A DNA stretch of 64,000 nt from Phycicoccus duodecadis (GTDB lineage: Bacteria; Actinomycetota; Actinomycetes; Actinomycetales; Dermatophilaceae), in assembly GCF_002846495.1 (NCBI RefSeq), contig NZ_PJNE01000001.1:620001-684000 (forward strand). Direction: 5' to 3'. The number at the start of each line of letters is the position of its first letter. The first letter of the stretch is position 1. The notes under the pieces are model-generated. The model was not told the origin of the DNA. It worked only from the letters and a program-made list of their open reading frames with translations, and did no database searches. Positions 63,613 through 64,000 of the stretch are shown piece after piece. The translations under genes were made by a program, and so were the position numbers.

Positions 63613-63618
63613 TACGGT
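63613..63618 (+). promoter_or_regulatory. -10 hexamer TACGGT of the DUF255 gene
   Basis: TACGGT then six bases then ATG at 63625. The rest of the 159-bp gap from the molybdenum hydroxylase start shows no other clear element. Confidence 0.55.
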
Positions 63619-63624
63619 GGGTCG

Positions 63625-64000
63625 ATGGCGAACCGGCTCGCGCAGTCCCTGTCCCCGTACCTGCTGCAGCACGCCGACAACCCGGTCGACTGGTGGGAGT
63701 GGGGCGAGGATGCCTTCGCCGAGGCCGCCCGCCGCGACGTGCCGGTGTTCCTCTCGGTGGGGTACGCCGCGTGTCACTGGTGCCACGTGATGGCGCACGA
63801 GTGCTTCGAGGACGACGAGGTGGCGCAGGTGCTGTCGGCCGGCTTCGTGGCCGTCAAGGTCGACCGCGAGGAGCGCCCCGACGTCGACGCCGTCTACATG
63901 GCCGCCACCACGGCCCTGACGGGGCACGGCGGCTGGCCGATGACCTGCCTGCTGACGCCGGCGGGTGACCCCTTCTTCGCCGGCACCTACCTCCCGAAGG
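63625..64000 (+). CDS. DUF255 / YyaL thioredoxin-domain protein, N-terminal part (cut by the window end)
   Basis: The first 125 codons of an open frame running off the right edge. The start [21 protein letters not shown], then [18 protein letters not shown] and [16 protein letters not shown], with [13 protein letters not shown], is the unmistakable N-terminus of the YyaL/spermatogenesis-associated-protein-20 family: a thioredoxin-like domain, with a CHWC active-site motif, that normally precedes a glucosidase-like (alpha/alpha) barrel in proteins of about 650-700 residues. The role in bacteria is unknown. The ATG has TACGGT six bases upstream. Confidence 0.92.
   Translation, partial: MANRLAQSLSPYLLQHADNPVDWWEWGEDAFAEAARRDVPVFLSVGYAACHWCHVMAHECFEDDEVAQVLSAGFVAVKVDREERPDVDAVYMAATTALTGHGGWPMTCLLTPAGDPFFAGTYLPK

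Overview
The window is a very GC-rich, gene-dense actinobacterial chromosome segment. The evidence is GC-rich codon usage in every gene, many start codons overlapping the previous stop (ATGA/GTGA), an RNase E with long Ala/Pro/Arg-rich flanks, and conserved actinobacterial gene order. By inference it comes from the Micrococcales, perhaps an Intrasporangiaceae-like organism. I saw no insertion sequence, phage gene, integrase, CRISPR array or rRNA. There are about 60 protein genes and one tRNA.

Layout. 1-5.6 kb: the 3' end of lexA, then a divergent trio (RimK-like ATP-grasp ligase facing a retropepsin-like peptidase and an M14 deacylase), a GNAT acetyltransferase, a sirtuin and a LysR regulator. 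5.6-10.5 kb: comEC-comEA (DNA uptake), plsY and degV. 10.5-21 kb: an accessory block with an OmpR-type two-component pair, two exported low-complexity proteins, an ApbE / ferric-reductase-like / NuoF-like / ferredoxin electron-transfer operon, and a six-helix membrane protein followed by a NarL-type kinase/regulator pair. 21-30.5 kb: leuS behind a predicted leucine attenuator, a Baeyer-Villiger-type monooxygenase, glutathione peroxidase, phosphoesterase and tag genes, tRNA-Ala(GGC), and a gpgP-like / rsfS / nadD operon.

30.5-46.3 kb: a 550-bp intergenic region with a candidate small RNA, a GT2 glycosyltransferase, proA, pdxY, an amidohydrolase, proB, obgE, rpmA, rplU, rne, and the DUF2344 / radical-SAM pair that usually follows rne but is here split by an opposite-strand aminotransferase. 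46.3-58.7 kb: a flavin disulfide oxidoreductase, an acyl-CoA synthetase, rodA, and the translation operon rimP-nusA-ylxR-infB-rbfA-truB-ribF. 58.7-64 kb: a lipoprotein, an APH(6)-like kinase, a Tat-exported molybdenum hydroxylase (small and large subunits), and the start of a DUF255 thioredoxin-domain protein.

How the parts fit. Much of the window is housekeeping: ribosome assembly and translation, proline synthesis, NAD and FAD synthesis, DNA uptake and phospholipid synthesis. The accessory islands (rimK trio, redox module with its sensors, aminotransferase with iterated upstream sites, molybdenum hydroxylase) hold most of what is unusual. At least 14 starts have a TANNNT -10 hexamer 6-7 bases upstream, the signature of leaderless transcripts, and I used it to fix several start codons. 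All functions are inferred by reading the sequence; no database search was run.
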